DNA from: Candidatus Melainabacteria bacterium
GTDB taxonomy: Bacteria; Cyanobacteriota; Vampirovibrionia; Obscuribacterales; Obscuribacteraceae
Length of the DNA: 64,000 bases
Direction: 5' to 3'
Assembly (NCBI GenBank): GCA_016699165.1
Contig: CP064963.1
Span: 310,001-374,000, forward strand
Made by a program: the position numbers and the translations under genes. The notes under the pieces were generated by a model. It was not told the origin of the DNA, did not search any database, and worked only from the letters and a program-made list of their open reading frames with translations. Positions 54,901 to 63,270 of the stretch are shown one piece after another. How positions within the stretch are numbered: position 1 is the stretch's first letter; the number at the start of each line of letters is the position of its first letter.

Positions 54901-55263
54901 CATGTCCGGATTTAATTGCTTTACTTCAACATCCCATTTGCTTAGCTCGTTGTTTTTAGGTGTCAAAACAGTAAGTTCGATGTTTTGACCTTTATGCTTG
55001 TCGATGAGTTGTTGTAACTTCTCCAGATTCGCCGATTTAACCGATTGTTTTGCGACTTTTACTACGCGCAGCGGATTATGTACGAACATCCCATGCGATT
55101 CAACATTTTGATTCTTTATTCCAATGCCGCTACCATCTTCAAATCGACACAGCTCCAGCTTGAAATTCGTGTAATTCGGTCGAGCTTTTTCGGTGCTCGC
55201 CAATGTCGCGATGGTCGAGGTCACCAGCATGAGCGATAATGCAAAAGCAAGTGCCTTCTTCAT
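51955..55263 (-). CDS. large secreted TPR protein
   Basis: 1102 residues with signal peptide ending near TIATLAS. Residues 20-120 form a possible PDZ-like or Agenet-like start (DGSGIGIKNQNV). From 160 on there are many TPRs, for example RFAEAMSAYKMLVAK and KKEAIYILNRLSPF. The start overlaps the stop of the preceding gene by 4 bases. Probably an extracytoplasmic scaffold; function unknown. Confidence 0.75.
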   Translation of the reverse strand: MKKALAFALSLMLVTSTIATLASTEKARPNYTNFKLELCRFEDGSGIGIKNQNVESHGMFVHNPLRVVKVAKQSVKSANLEKLQQLIDKHKGQNIELTVLTPKNNELSKWDVEVKQLNPDMLRGLEMQVNDYFDRSYFNYYASPMVANRCRQEGLNFFAGAILKNSFVKRSFVHPENPELIMQDMVTAIASFDEMGMFDDSDSCIQFVIEVSKKDQFHDGKNLQSIINTAKYLSESGRIKESDTIFNNLKACSDCVFYADTISYLENLADTKYKTGRFAEAMSAYKMLVAKTETNKETTSISLDRHQSRIKALVALAKISASQHDSQQAKKYLLQASELYRKSFDSESLWRINQVFSPCLNELNNMLADLSSIGVLPKPAVMRQPWHQVHQAYISLKRKDFACADKIVEEIIAKESRRTQHQADQICRLINLAKINIKLGRKKEAIYILNRLSPFVSAGDMTFTRSFLLVEQSLLSDELGIKDEKLWSSFRNSLGFPMSENLRIFALAYGFNGEPARGIRVLQRIMETWPIDEFRTQIRLADLALLYTLNGDKKNALKIMDSVLKPGKRLNSAFGYRLVQISEPLCENNTVDAVLNLLKKAAEIQIANRESDSRTLYIRIAQIQSEYGRDAEAQSTLAKITLGRRETIIRPLKRLEILKKRNDVKRDDVVALVEAAEISPVSNEFDYTNYKPVVEFADSQKLQTFELCRLKSKIASYLNRRGKYARAALQMDSVINTPLGMNPYEMNQYRIDAITYNASAQRINETADLVLRFSQQPEFMHFSALSSLMVTHTSCVANFVREACAQKQFETAENVLKSVIDSIKTSDVDERNYASLLNLILADVYLKWNKTEKAKSRIDIALNLEDSESGELSRKCWSESAGAFAIQLFKIVDHLESSEKVLEAKQILERYEQLQRKWQGKKNPQRIQILMRLAHLEGLSKNKNRQGELLSEGYQISQWNYGNQVNKSFDIRSSYASLLRDTMRDGEAERIAVIVPKWPKIASSSSASGLVGAPVDSRRGSEEFDPSAEHSLNEFFRRNAAYMGEGSRATLGSINTLIKFYTQHLNIFKLAELRLRQELICKDICGRSYDQKKLPYDRISLD

Positions 55264-55988
55264 TTTGATTTTTGCTCAAACTTATTAGTCTTAGTGGAAC
55301 TCTGCTTTTGTTGCTCGATAATTTTGCGCACCCGCTCCAGTACTGCCTTTTTGTTCAGCTCGGCATTTTGTAGCAACAGTTTTTCTTTCGGTAGGATTTT
55401 TAAGACCGCTATCGCTTTATCATACTGGTATAACGATGCAGTAAATCGCTCGGCGCTTTTGTAATAGTTAGCCAAGTCGAGATAACTACGGGCTCCTTCC
55501 ACAGAAAGCAATTTATTCCTTTGCTTGTACTCGTCAATTTTGGCGATTAGCTTCTTTTCTACATTCAAATAGTATTCATTTTGTGCGTTATCCTTCTTAC
55601 ATGAATCAGACGAATCAACGAGCGGGTAGACGGTGACTGGAGAAAACCATCTTCCTCCACTTCTGTCTTGTGCCTGACTTGCAGTAATGCTGAGACCAAA
55701 AAGGGCGAAGAAAGCAGCGACTGCTCGAATTATTCTGGGTGTTTCGTTTGTGATGATGCGTCCGCTTTTATCTTTGAAATAGTTGATGCAGAGATTTTCT
55801 TTATTTTGATTTTGCAGAAATTCAATAGCTTCTTTGTTTGACATGGCGGAGACGTTATAAACATTCAACTCGCACTTGTTGCAAAAACGCTCTCGCTCAT
55901 CTCCTATCATTTCGTCCCAGTCAACATTACAAGGAGACGATATCTCCAGGTCCAGTGATTCTTTTTTGCGTTTATTGCAAGGTTGCAT
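55260..55988 (-). CDS. Cys-motif protein with membrane helix and TPR
   Basis: About 242 residues from MQPCNKRKK (55988). Residues 20-65 show a conserved zinc-type pattern, CNVDWDEMIGDERERFCNKC, then VYNVSAMSNKEA, found before secreted domains in several environmental bacteria. A membrane segment (IIRAVAAFFALFGLSIT) follows, then a TPR tail. It is translationally coupled (ATGA) to the 1102-residue TPR gene and probably works with it. Confidence 0.7.
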   Translation of the reverse strand: MQPCNKRKKESLDLEISSPCNVDWDEMIGDERERFCNKCELNVYNVSAMSNKEAIEFLQNQNKENLCINYFKDKSGRIITNETPRIIRAVAAFFALFGLSITASQAQDRSGGRWFSPVTVYPLVDSSDSCKKDNAQNEYYLNVEKKLIAKIDEYKQRNKLLSVEGARSYLDLANYYKSAERFTASLYQYDKAIAVLKILPKEKLLLQNAELNKKAVLERVRKIIEQQKQSSTKTNKFEQKSK

Positions 55989-56117
55989 ACTACTCAAGCT
56001 CCTACATTGAGTATAGCTTTCTTCCTGGGCTCTTCAATACGTGAGATTCTCAATGAAGCCGAGCACTTAGATAAAGTTGTACGGTAAATACGGTGAGCTG
56101 CGACGACCAGCCTTCAT

Positions 56118-56324
56118 TGTTCTTCCACCATGCTCTTGCGGCAACGAATCAAATAATCATTCGCCCACACATAGTCGGGGCGGTCGGGGAGTTTTGTGCT
56201 TTCGTGCGCTTCGTCGAATTGCTTGTGCAGAGCCAGTCTCCATTCGTTGACTTGTTCCCAGGTCATCTCGCCGTTTCGAATAGAAAGAAGCTTGTCTCTG
56301 TTCTCGACCGCCTCGACTGGAACG
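56118..56324 (-). pseudogene. 3'-end fragment of long nucleotidyltransferase gene
   Basis: Collinear with 60387-60580, including ENRDKLLSIRNGEMTW; homology ends sharply at GGAACG, the same place where the rightward fragment begins. Confidence 0.75.
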
Positions 56325-56325
56325 A

Positions 56326-56568
56326 CTTGGAAGAAACAAACAAGCTCATGAGTTAAAAGAAACCCTTTATCTTCTTCAACATGGTAATCATCTTCTGCGT
56401 ATACGTGACAATGGAATGGTGCCTGGCAAAAGTTCTAAACTATATGCAGCCTACGAAGAAATGATCATGAAAGCTGCGTACCGAGCACTTAGACAAAGAG
56501 ACGAACTTATTATAGAAACAGTGAAGTGGAAAAAAGCTTTAGATAGGTATACTCAGACTGTTCCATGA
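56326..56568 (+). pseudogene. orphan C-terminal coding fragment
   Basis: About 80 open codons with no proper start: LKETLYLLQHGNHLLRIRD, then LYAAYEEMIMKAAYRALRQ and WKKALDRYTQTVP before TGA. Codon-like composition and helical pattern suggest a real gene remnant. Family unknown. Confidence 0.4.
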
Positions 56569-56631
56569 ATTTGAGACAATTCAGTAATAAATATTTTTTA
56601 CTTGAATATTGATATGCTGAAATATTACTGG

Positions 56632-57885
56632 TCAATTCTTTGATGAATTTAGTCTCTCTATTCGTTCAGCTTTTTCAAGTTGACCGATTTCTCGCAAGAA
56701 TTTGGTGTAGTTCTTCGCAATTATCGATCTGGAAAGTTCGTTTATTGATTTACTTCGTCTAGCACTCAAAAAAGCTTCTTCGTATTCTTTTTCGGCCAAA
56801 TTGTATTTTTTCAATTTTTTGAAAAGGAGAGCCCGATCGCTCTTCCACACAATGAGCCTAGGATCATCGGCTGATAGTAACTTTTTTATAGTTCCTTGAG
56901 CCTGATCAAACAATACTTCAGCTTGGACAAGATCGCCTTGTCCGGTAAATACTAAGGCTAGATCTGATAATACGATTGAATATTCAAGTTGCTCTTTTTT
57001 ATAACAACTGGCATCATCTACTTTGGATTTTAAATCTACCAAGACTTTTCTTATTAGTTTTTCCGCCTGTTCGTACTTTTTATCTTCGCAGTAAATTCTG
57101 ACAAGACGGTCTAGAGCATCAACGCTGTATCCTTGGTTTGGCATGTGAACAGATGGACCGCCTAGCTTGCTAAGATAAAATTCCTCTGCAAACTCACGGT
57201 TTCCATTTCGTGCGGACTCATCTGCTTTGCTCCATTGATCCTGCCCAAGTTTCATTCCAATCTTGATTCTTTCGTCCAGTGAAAGAGTTATCCAGCCGTT
57301 TTTGACTTGATTTTTTTGAATTTCTTCTACATCTTTAGTTGCGCCAATACTTTGGTAGATAGGTTTAAGTGTTTCTAGTGTGATTCTAAGTCGGCTATTA
57401 TTATTCGAGTCATCAGTTCTAACGATGTTACGCGCGCATTCAAGAACTTTCAGAGCATCCCTATATTTTTTTTCTTTTGCTAAGTTCTGTCCTTTCTCAA
57501 GATAAATACTCCAAAGTGCAAAGTCCCCCGACTCAGATTCCATTGAGCTTTTATGCTCAGGCAAGTCCTTCATTTTCGAAGGTTTTGGATCTACCCAACC
57601 GTCATTTCCTACGCCAACATTTGAAGGTACGTTGGTTTCCATAAGTCTTTCTAGTCTCATCCAAAATTTTTCGGTGGGAAAAGTTTTGGTATAAACTTTT
57701 TCCTCTAGGTCAGCTATTCTTTCTTCAGTGTTATCGGATTTTGGCTTCACACCTAACCGTTGTTCCAAAAACTCAAGACGCATCAATATTGTTTTTTCAT
57801 CGATGACTTGACTAAATACAGTCAACGGAAACGAAGAACACAATGCTATAAGACTGCAAATCATGAACTTCTTATTCATAGACAT
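56632..57885 (-). CDS. secreted TPR protein
   Basis: 417 residues; signal peptide ends at TVFSQ. An N-terminal part with LEFLEQRLGVK and IADLEEKVYTKTFP resembles the SH3-less EF-like unit often seen in this lineage's exported TPR proteins. TPRs fill residues 125-410 (LEKGQNLAKEKKYRDALKVL; YEQAEKLIRKVLVDL). Partner unknown. Confidence 0.75.
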   Translation of the reverse strand: MSMNKKFMICSLIALCSSFPLTVFSQVIDEKTILMRLEFLEQRLGVKPKSDNTEERIADLEEKVYTKTFPTEKFWMRLERLMETNVPSNVGVGNDGWVDPKPSKMKDLPEHKSSMESESGDFALWSIYLEKGQNLAKEKKYRDALKVLECARNIVRTDDSNNNSRLRITLETLKPIYQSIGATKDVEEIQKNQVKNGWITLSLDERIKIGMKLGQDQWSKADESARNGNREFAEEFYLSKLGGPSVHMPNQGYSVDALDRLVRIYCEDKKYEQAEKLIRKVLVDLKSKVDDASCYKKEQLEYSIVLSDLALVFTGQGDLVQAEVLFDQAQGTIKKLLSADDPRLIVWKSDRALLFKKLKKYNLAEKEYEEAFLSARRSKSINELSRSIIAKNYTKFLREIGQLEKAERIERLNSSKN

Positions 57886-57953
57886 TTCTCATTCAAAAGT
57901 GAGCTATTTGTGCCTCATATTATCACGCGTTGAAAAGTAAGTCTATTTTGAAC

Positions 57954-58718
57954 TCATGAAGTACACAGGGCTTTCAGTCTCAATCTTACCAGCAAATCTT
58001 CCAACTCTTTCCTGGCGCTTGGCTCATCAGGCAAGCTGCTGCGCTCGCTCTCAGCTTTGAGTAGTACGAGGAGGCGTTCGAATTCGAGGCGATACATTGC
58101 CAGGTCATCACGACCTATTTCCTGCTTCTCTTTCGTTGTCCGTTTTAAATGAATAAGTGGGTCGATGTAAGGCAGAGCGAAGTCTTTGTTGAGAGTTTCG
58201 AGATTGGCTTTAACCTTGCCTGTGCGCATCAAATGAATGCCGGTGAGGAGCACGCGAAAAACATAAAGCAATGGCTTTACTAGAAGCTTCTCGTTCTTTT
58301 CGAATAGGCGCCATTGACTTTCGGCAAAACCAGAATAGTGGTGCACGTGGTGGCGCGTGATACAGTGAGTGCCGATGTCCAGCAGTTCTTCGTGCTCTTT
58401 GCTTGTATGAATAATTAGCGGCGAATACAAATGCTCCATGACATAGCCGTTGTTCTTGAGCATGAGGCTGAAGAACTTTTTGATATCGTGCGTGACGAGA
58501 TCAAGCTCGATAGTCTTGTCTTGGCGTGCAATCTCGACTGTTTCGTCTTCGACCGAAAAGCCAATCACTTTGGTGACCGGCAAGACATGCGCTCCTCGAA
58601 GGTCCCAATCGGAATCGGGTGAAGGAAAGCCATAAAGATGCGCGCCACTGATGGTGGCAAAGATAAGCGGGTATTTGTGCGATGATACCGCGTCGTAGAG
58701 TTCGGATGGGTAGTTCAT
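57954..58718 (-). CDS. PF10127-like nucleotidyltransferase, short form (copy 2)
   Basis: 254 residues from MNYPSELYD (58718). Nearly identical to 41303-42076, including SGAHLYGFPSPDSDWD and LDLVTHDIKKFF; differences concentrate in the C-terminal third. The catalytic acidic residues are intact, so it should be active. Recent duplication or gene conversion explains the similarity. Confidence 0.8.
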   Translation of the reverse strand: MNYPSELYDAVSSHKYPLIFATISGAHLYGFPSPDSDWDLRGAHVLPVTKVIGFSVEDETVEIARQDKTIELDLVTHDIKKFFSLMLKNNGYVMEHLYSPLIIHTSKEHEELLDIGTHCITRHHVHHYSGFAESQWRLFEKNEKLLVKPLLYVFRVLLTGIHLMRTGKVKANLETLNKDFALPYIDPLIHLKRTTKEKQEIGRDDLAMYRLEFERLLVLLKAESERSSLPDEPSARKELEDLLVRLRLKALCTS

Positions 58719-58909
58719 TCTGGCACCATGTTCGTATGCATCCAATTAATCATTCGCTTCAAATTGTCGAAAGGTGAACGACTTTTACAGGTAAAAATAT
58801 GATTGTTAGAAATCACAATACTAATTTGAATTTGAGTTTAGTCTACTTTAATGTACAGTTCTAGATGTCATGAAAGAATCGCCACGTGTTCGCAAAGGAT
58901 TACTTCAAA

Positions 58910-59674
58910 ATGAGCAAGCGCGTTTTCTTTTGGTTACTCATCTCATTTTCCGTCTTTTTTGGAAACGTAGAATTTTGCGAGGCAAAGAGTGAGTTTATTA
59001 CACAGGCGAAGACTCTAGACGAAGAATTCACGTTTGATAAAGCAATAGAAGCCTATACCGAGGCGATTAAACTTGAACCTCAAAACACCTTAGCCTATGT
59101 ACGGCGAGGAAAGGATTACATCATTTTGGGTGAGGACGCTTTGGCCACAAGCGATTTAGCGACTGCGTTGAAAATCAATCCAAAATGCGCTGAAGCACAT
59201 TACAATCTCGGCTGGATGTACTACATGAGGAAAAAGTATGAACAAGCCTTGGACCAATACAATAAGGCGATCCAGATTGAACCTTCCGAATCATATATTT
59301 TCGCTAGAGCAGAATTGTCATTAGAATGCAATAAATGGGATCGAGCTGTTTCTGATTTGACAACGATAATGCAGCGCGAAGATCAGGTTTTACTTTGGCT
59401 GTTTTTGTCTAGAGATTCAGAGGAAGACAAGCCGGAAATTCGAAAACGGATCGAGGCACTAACTCTTGTTTTAAGCAAAAACGAAAATAATATTTCAGCT
59501 TTGGTTTGTCGAGCACTGAGTTTTACTCAATTAAAAGAATTGAAACCTGCAAGGCTCGACTTTGAAAAAGCTATTCTTCTCGATCCCAAGAATCTGCTGG
59601 CGAGATATTGTCTCGCAGATCTTTTACAATGCAAAAGCATTTTAAAGCAGCAATTGATCAGTATTCGGCATTGA
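58910..59674 (+). CDS. TPR membrane protein, N-terminal segment
   Basis: Start at 58910 (MSKRVFFWLLISF) with AAGGA upstream; signal peptide or anchor ends near FCEAKS. Six TPR-like units follow (AIEAYTEAIKLEPQNTLAYV). The frame shifts at the A run 59632-59635; adding one A gives CKKHFKAAIDQYSALIEL and continues into the next segment. Confidence 0.65.
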   Translation: MSKRVFFWLLISFSVFFGNVEFCEAKSEFITQAKTLDEEFTFDKAIEAYTEAIKLEPQNTLAYVRRGKDYIILGEDALATSDLATALKINPKCAEAHYNLGWMYYMRKKYEQALDQYNKAIQIEPSESYIFARAELSLECNKWDRAVSDLTTIMQREDQVLLWLFLSRDSEEDKPEIRKRIEALTLVLSKNENNISALVCRALSFTQLKELKPARLDFEKAILLDPKNLLARYCLADLLQCKSILKQQLISIRH

Positions 59675-60342
59675 TCGAATTAGATTCACAACACCTAGAA
59701 AGCTATTTGACATTGCGATCAGATAGATTTCGTGATATTGGTAAACTTATAGAGTCTGCAGCTGATTTAGACAAAGCTCTGTCTGTGAATCCCTCTGCAG
59801 GCGATTATTTCAAACGCGCAAGACTTTATGAACTTGAAGGCAACTTCAAAAAAGCGATCGAATATCTTTCTTTAGCGCTTGATAAAGATACTAAATATTC
59901 AGGTGCATTTAGTGCGAGAGGAAAGTGTTTTGCACGTATCAATAAAATGAATAATGCAATCGCGGATTTGACGCACGCAATTAGTCTAGAAAAGGACGAA
60001 AGATATACAAAGCCTGACAATTATGTGGATCGTGGATTTATATATTTGACTAACGATCGCTTAGAGGAAGCAAAGGCGGATTTTGAAAAAGCGATTGAAT
60101 TAAAAAAGAAAAGAAGAGACCTGAACGTTACCCTTGATGAAAACATCGACGTTTATTATGGAAGAGCGATTTTAAACTTTCGGACTCAAAAATACGACGA
60201 TGCATTGGATGATTACTTACTATGGTGTAAGTTTCAAAATTGGTATAGTCCGAGCCTCGTAATCACAGGCACCATAGTTCTGTTAATCTCTGTTTGGATA
60301 GCCATCAGTATTATACGTCGAAAAAAATTAAAAGCAGTTTGA
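59608..60342 (+). CDS. TPR membrane protein, C-terminal segment
   Basis: Real sequence begins around 59632 (KHFKAAIDQYSALIEL) in continuation of 58910-59674. Further TPRs (AIEYLSLALDKDTKYSGAF) lead to a C-terminal membrane helix (VITGTIVLLISVWIAISII) and a basic tail. The full gene would encode about 478 residues. Confidence 0.65.
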   Translation: MSRRSFTMQKHFKAAIDQYSALIELDSQHLESYLTLRSDRFRDIGKLIESAADLDKALSVNPSAGDYFKRARLYELEGNFKKAIEYLSLALDKDTKYSGAFSARGKCFARINKMNNAIADLTHAISLEKDERYTKPDNYVDRGFIYLTNDRLEEAKADFEKAIELKKKRRDLNVTLDENIDVYYGRAILNFRTQKYDDALDDYLLWCKFQNWYSPSLVITGTIVLLISVWIAISIIRRKKLKAV

Positions 60343-60343
60343 T

Positions 60344-60376
60344 AATTCCGTGTCGTAGAGTTCCACGATATTTCAT
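60344..60376 (-). pseudogene. 5'-end fragment of short nucleotidyltransferase
   Basis: Matches the start of 58718 (ELYD region) with small changes. Its ATG overlaps the stop of the long gene as ATGA, showing the ancestral long-short gene order. Confidence 0.55.
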
Positions 60377-61311
60377 TGTCCCACCATGCTCTTGCGGCAT
60401 CGAATCAAATAATCATTCGCCCACACATAGTCAGGGCGGTCGGGGAGTTTGGTGCTTTGGTGCGCTTCGTCGAATTGTTTGTGCAGAGCAAGTCTCCAAT
60501 CGTTGACTTGTTTCCAGGTCATCTCGCCGTTTCGAATAGATAGAAGCTTGTCTCTGTTCTCGACCGCCTCGACTGGAACGTATCCTTCTTGTAGAGTCGT
60601 GACACCAGCAGACAAAAGACGCACCAGATGCATAACGTGTTTCCACTTGAGACTACCGGTGGTGCGCAGATCTTGCTCCAGTTTTTTGAATTGAGAGAGC
60701 ACATAACCGTTGAAGGTTTGATAAACGAGCTTAGACAAAAAGCGGTGCCGTTCGCCAAGAAGCTCTTCACAAGCGGGATTCTTGAATTCAACAAGCGGCG
60801 TGTACAAACACTCTAAGATGTTGGGATTGGCTTTTAATGCGAGCACCAGAAATTTTTGCAGCTCCCAGAAACATTCTTGTGTCTGGCTGTTTTCGATTTG
60901 CTCGGGCAGCCCGTAGAGCGACCACTGCATGTCGGCTGGCGGAAGGTAGATGCCGCGGCGGTCTGTGTCTGAACTCTCCACGTCGAGTCCGTACGCGCGC
61001 GAGCCCACGGTGCACTTGTAGATGATGTAAGGATAGAGGTCGAGGTCGTCTTTGTCGGCATCGGGTCTATCGAAGTTGATGCCCTGGACCTGTTTGCGGA
61101 TTGCGATTTCGTGCCTGTAGAAAGTGCTTTGCGTGCCGTCGGGAAAGTGCACGAGGTAGGCATGTGTGCTGTCGGTCGGACTCTTGATGATTTTGCCCAC
61201 CGAGCCACTGCGTCTGATGCCCTCGCCCTGACTGTTTCTCTGCTCAATCAAAGTCACCACCTGGGTGCCGGCGGGGAGGATGAGGTGAGGGTGTTGTGGC
61301 TTGTCGGGCAT
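60373..61311 (-). CDS. PF10127-like nucleotidyltransferase, long form
   Basis: 312 residues from MPDKPQHPHLILPAG (61311). An N-terminal barrel-like domain (LPAGTQVVTLIEQRN ... TDSTHAYLVHFPDG) precedes the nucleotidyltransferase core TVGSRAYGLDVESSDTDRRG, with SSDTDRRG as the metal site. This is the full-length source of the many 3' fragments in the window. Its stop overlaps a short-form start, as an operon remnant. Local GC is higher than in its surroundings. Confidence 0.82.
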   Translation of the reverse strand: MPDKPQHPHLILPAGTQVVTLIEQRNSQGEGIRRSGSVGKIIKSPTDSTHAYLVHFPDGTQSTFYRHEIAIRKQVQGINFDRPDADKDDLDLYPYIIYKCTVGSRAYGLDVESSDTDRRGIYLPPADMQWSLYGLPEQIENSQTQECFWELQKFLVLALKANPNILECLYTPLVEFKNPACEELLGERHRFLSKLVYQTFNGYVLSQFKKLEQDLRTTGSLKWKHVMHLVRLLSAGVTTLQEGYVPVEAVENRDKLLSIRNGEMTWKQVNDWRLALHKQFDEAHQSTKLPDRPDYVWANDYLIRCRKSMVGQ

Positions 61312-61545
61312 GTGGCAACTATCAGAGAGGTTTTGCTTAATTATAATCGTTGTGACGGCTAGCAGGGAGCATAATGTCTCATTTGACGTGCAACACAAAT
61401 CTTGATTCCAAGCCAAGTGGACGATTGACGAAATGAAGATCCGCCAGACGAAATTCCTAATCTGCCTACAATAGAATTCTATTGTCGGTTAGCCTTCTGA
61501 CACTTATAAACAATGTATACTAACACCGTTGAACGTGAGGTAACT

Positions 61546-62364
61546 ATGAACAATCGAACAGTACTTCTGAGTGCGCTCATTTCCATTTCTTTCTCTCTAA
61601 ATGCATTGTCTGTGCTGGCTTACGGCGTGGGTGATGTCATCGAGGTTCAACCTTCGATGATGAACGATCCGTCCAAGGGGTATTGGTATCGAGCCACAGT
61701 AAAAGCTATCACGCCGGACGGTAGGCTCAAGGTGCTCGCGGATGACGGCACAGAGTACTTGATCTCCCAAGATCCACCAAAGTGGATTCGAGCTGCCGCA
61801 TCAGCTTCCTCCGTCATCGGACCAGGTGCTTCCGGCTCAGCGTCCGCTGGGGCAAGTCGTACTACTCACAGCGGCAGCGGTAATGGCGGAGGCGGAGTTC
61901 CTATTTCGGGGAAATTTCCCGTAGGAGGTTCTGCAGGATCGACTGCAAGCGCAACCAGGCATAATCCCAGCGCCACCACATACAGTGCGCCGCGCACAAC
62001 TTCGGTGCAAACAAGTTCGCCTCCTGCATCCACGTCTGGTACTCGAGCTGCTAAAGGGGCTCCACCAAACGGCGAATATAACTGCATGAAAATCTCAAGT
62101 GGACAGTTGATCCACTTAGGTACGCTCGAAATTCGTAACGGCACCTATCGGGGTTTGGACAAGACCGGCGGCTTTGCGCCCATGAACATTAACGGAGCCG
62201 GAAACATTACCTGGTCACAAGGATTTCGTGGCATGCCTGACGGTTGGCAACTTAAGGAGAGCCGCTACGTAGGTGGAGACAGCATGGGGCGCCCCTTGAT
62301 TCAGATTTATTACCGAAGTAAATCCGGTTGGAACGAAATGATGGATGCGTTGAAAGAGAACTAA
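61546..62364 (+). CDS. secreted protein with tudor/agenet-like domain
   Basis: 272 residues from 61546, after GAGG. Signal peptide ends at VLAYG. Residues 28-80 (VGDVIEVQPSMM ... GYWYRATVKAITPDGRLKVL) resemble a tudor/agenet barrel. A Ser/Gly/Ala/Thr-rich linker of about 90 residues leads to a C-terminal domain (GEYNCMKISSGQLIHLG ... IQIYYRSKSGW). Likely extracytoplasmic. Function unknown. Confidence 0.7.
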   Translation: MNNRTVLLSALISISFSLNALSVLAYGVGDVIEVQPSMMNDPSKGYWYRATVKAITPDGRLKVLADDGTEYLISQDPPKWIRAAASASSVIGPGASGSASAGASRTTHSGSGNGGGGVPISGKFPVGGSAGSTASATRHNPSATTYSAPRTTSVQTSSPPASTSGTRAAKGAPPNGEYNCMKISSGQLIHLGTLEIRNGTYRGLDKTGGFAPMNINGAGNITWSQGFRGMPDGWQLKESRYVGGDSMGRPLIQIYYRSKSGWNEMMDALKEN

Positions 62365-62404
62365 ATCCTCACTATTCGCGCTCTAAATATGGTGGCTAAG
62401 CTTT

Positions 62405-62640
62405 CAACATACTCTTTCGACATCGAATCAAATAATCATTCGCCCACACATAGTCGGGGCGGTCGGGGAGTTTGGTGCTTTCGTGCGCTTCGTCGAATTG
62501 TTTGTGCAGAGCCAGTCTCCATTCGTTTGCCCACCGAACCACTGCGTCTGATGCCCTCGCCCTGACTGTTTCTCTGCTCAATCAAAGTCACCACCTGGGT
62601 GCCGGCGGGGAGGATGAGGTGAGGGTGTTGGGAGGATGGT
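62405..62640 (-). pseudogene. internally deleted long nucleotidyltransferase gene
   Basis: The 3' end (LPDRPDYVWANDYLIRC) is fused directly to the 5' region (ILPAGTQVVTLIEQRN), losing about 680 bp of the middle including the active site. The join lies at 62526-62530. Confidence 0.8.
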
Positions 62641-62659
62641 GTGGACATTTGAACTTCGA

Positions 62660-62947
62660 TTACCAGCGCCAGGCAATTGTACTGTAATTATTGGTAATAG
62701 CTGGTGGTCCGATTATTTCCTTCATTATTCCTGCGTCGTCTTCAACTGACCAGCCTTCCAGATTTTCGATTGGATAAGGCGGATCAACATGATTGCGTTT
62801 TTCATCAACAAGAAAATCAAGCATTTCCTTGTATTTGTCGGCAGATGAAATTAGAGTCAAATTTCCAATCATCCACAGTCCGTCCATGCCGACATCTTCA
62901 ATGGTGCCCATAAGTTCTTTGGCATGATAAAGCTTCATCGGTTTCAA
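62660..62947 (-). CDS. small immunity-like protein, paralogue of 42578-42874
   Basis: 95 residues: MKLYHAKELMGTIEDVG, YKEMLDFLVDEKRNH and IMKEIIGPPAI, ending in IAWRW. It lies 2 bases after the 99-residue gene in a three-gene run (63588 to 62660). Function unknown; immunity role inferred. Confidence 0.6.
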   Translation of the reverse strand: MKPMKLYHAKELMGTIEDVGMDGLWMIGNLTLISSADKYKEMLDFLVDEKRNHVDPPYPIENLEGWSVEDDAGIMKEIIGPPAITNNYSTIAWRW

Positions 62948-62949
62948 TT

Positions 62950-63249
62950 TTAAATAAAATCCTTAATTTGACCAGGCTTCGAAATTCCAGATAGGTCGAG
63001 AAAATCTTCATAGGAAGGCGCATTTGGTTCCACTATAAAGTGGTCATAAATTGGAATGTTGTTGAATTTTGCACCAACAGGAACAGGATTAAAAAATACA
63101 TATAGACAAGAATCTGCAAGCATTTCAACACTAAAGATTTGTTTGAACTCGATATACTTTTCTATTTTGTCTCGATTCCAATCTCTAGCCAACACTGTAA
63201 ACTGGCTAGATTTGGCTTTGCGCAAAGACTCTTCGCTAACACCAGACAT
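62950..63249 (-). CDS. SUKH-like-sized immunity protein, new family member
   Basis: 99 residues sharing WNRDKIEKYIEFKQIFSVEM, LYVFFNPVPVGAKFNN and YDHFIVEPNAPSYEDFLDL with 15111 and 63271. Located 21 bases after the 105-residue gene. Soluble. The family is not one I can name. Confidence 0.6.
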   Translation of the reverse strand: MSGVSEESLRKAKSSQFTVLARDWNRDKIEKYIEFKQIFSVEMLADSCLYVFFNPVPVGAKFNNIPIYDHFIVEPNAPSYEDFLDLSGISKPGQIKDFI

Positions 63250-63270
63250 TTTAGAATTCCTCCTGATTAA

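Larger units (their letters stand above)
55989..56631. other. intergenic with two gene fragments
   Basis: Contains a nucleotidyltransferase 3' fragment (56118-56324) joined directly to a fragment of an unrelated gene on the other strand (56326-56568). Nothing intact. Confidence 0.6.

Noticed and set aside
60788..61247. Long opposite-frame ORFs rich in Ala, Arg and Ser
   Set aside because: They lie inside the long nucleotidyltransferase gene, have no ribosome-binding site and show only the GC-rich codon shadow.
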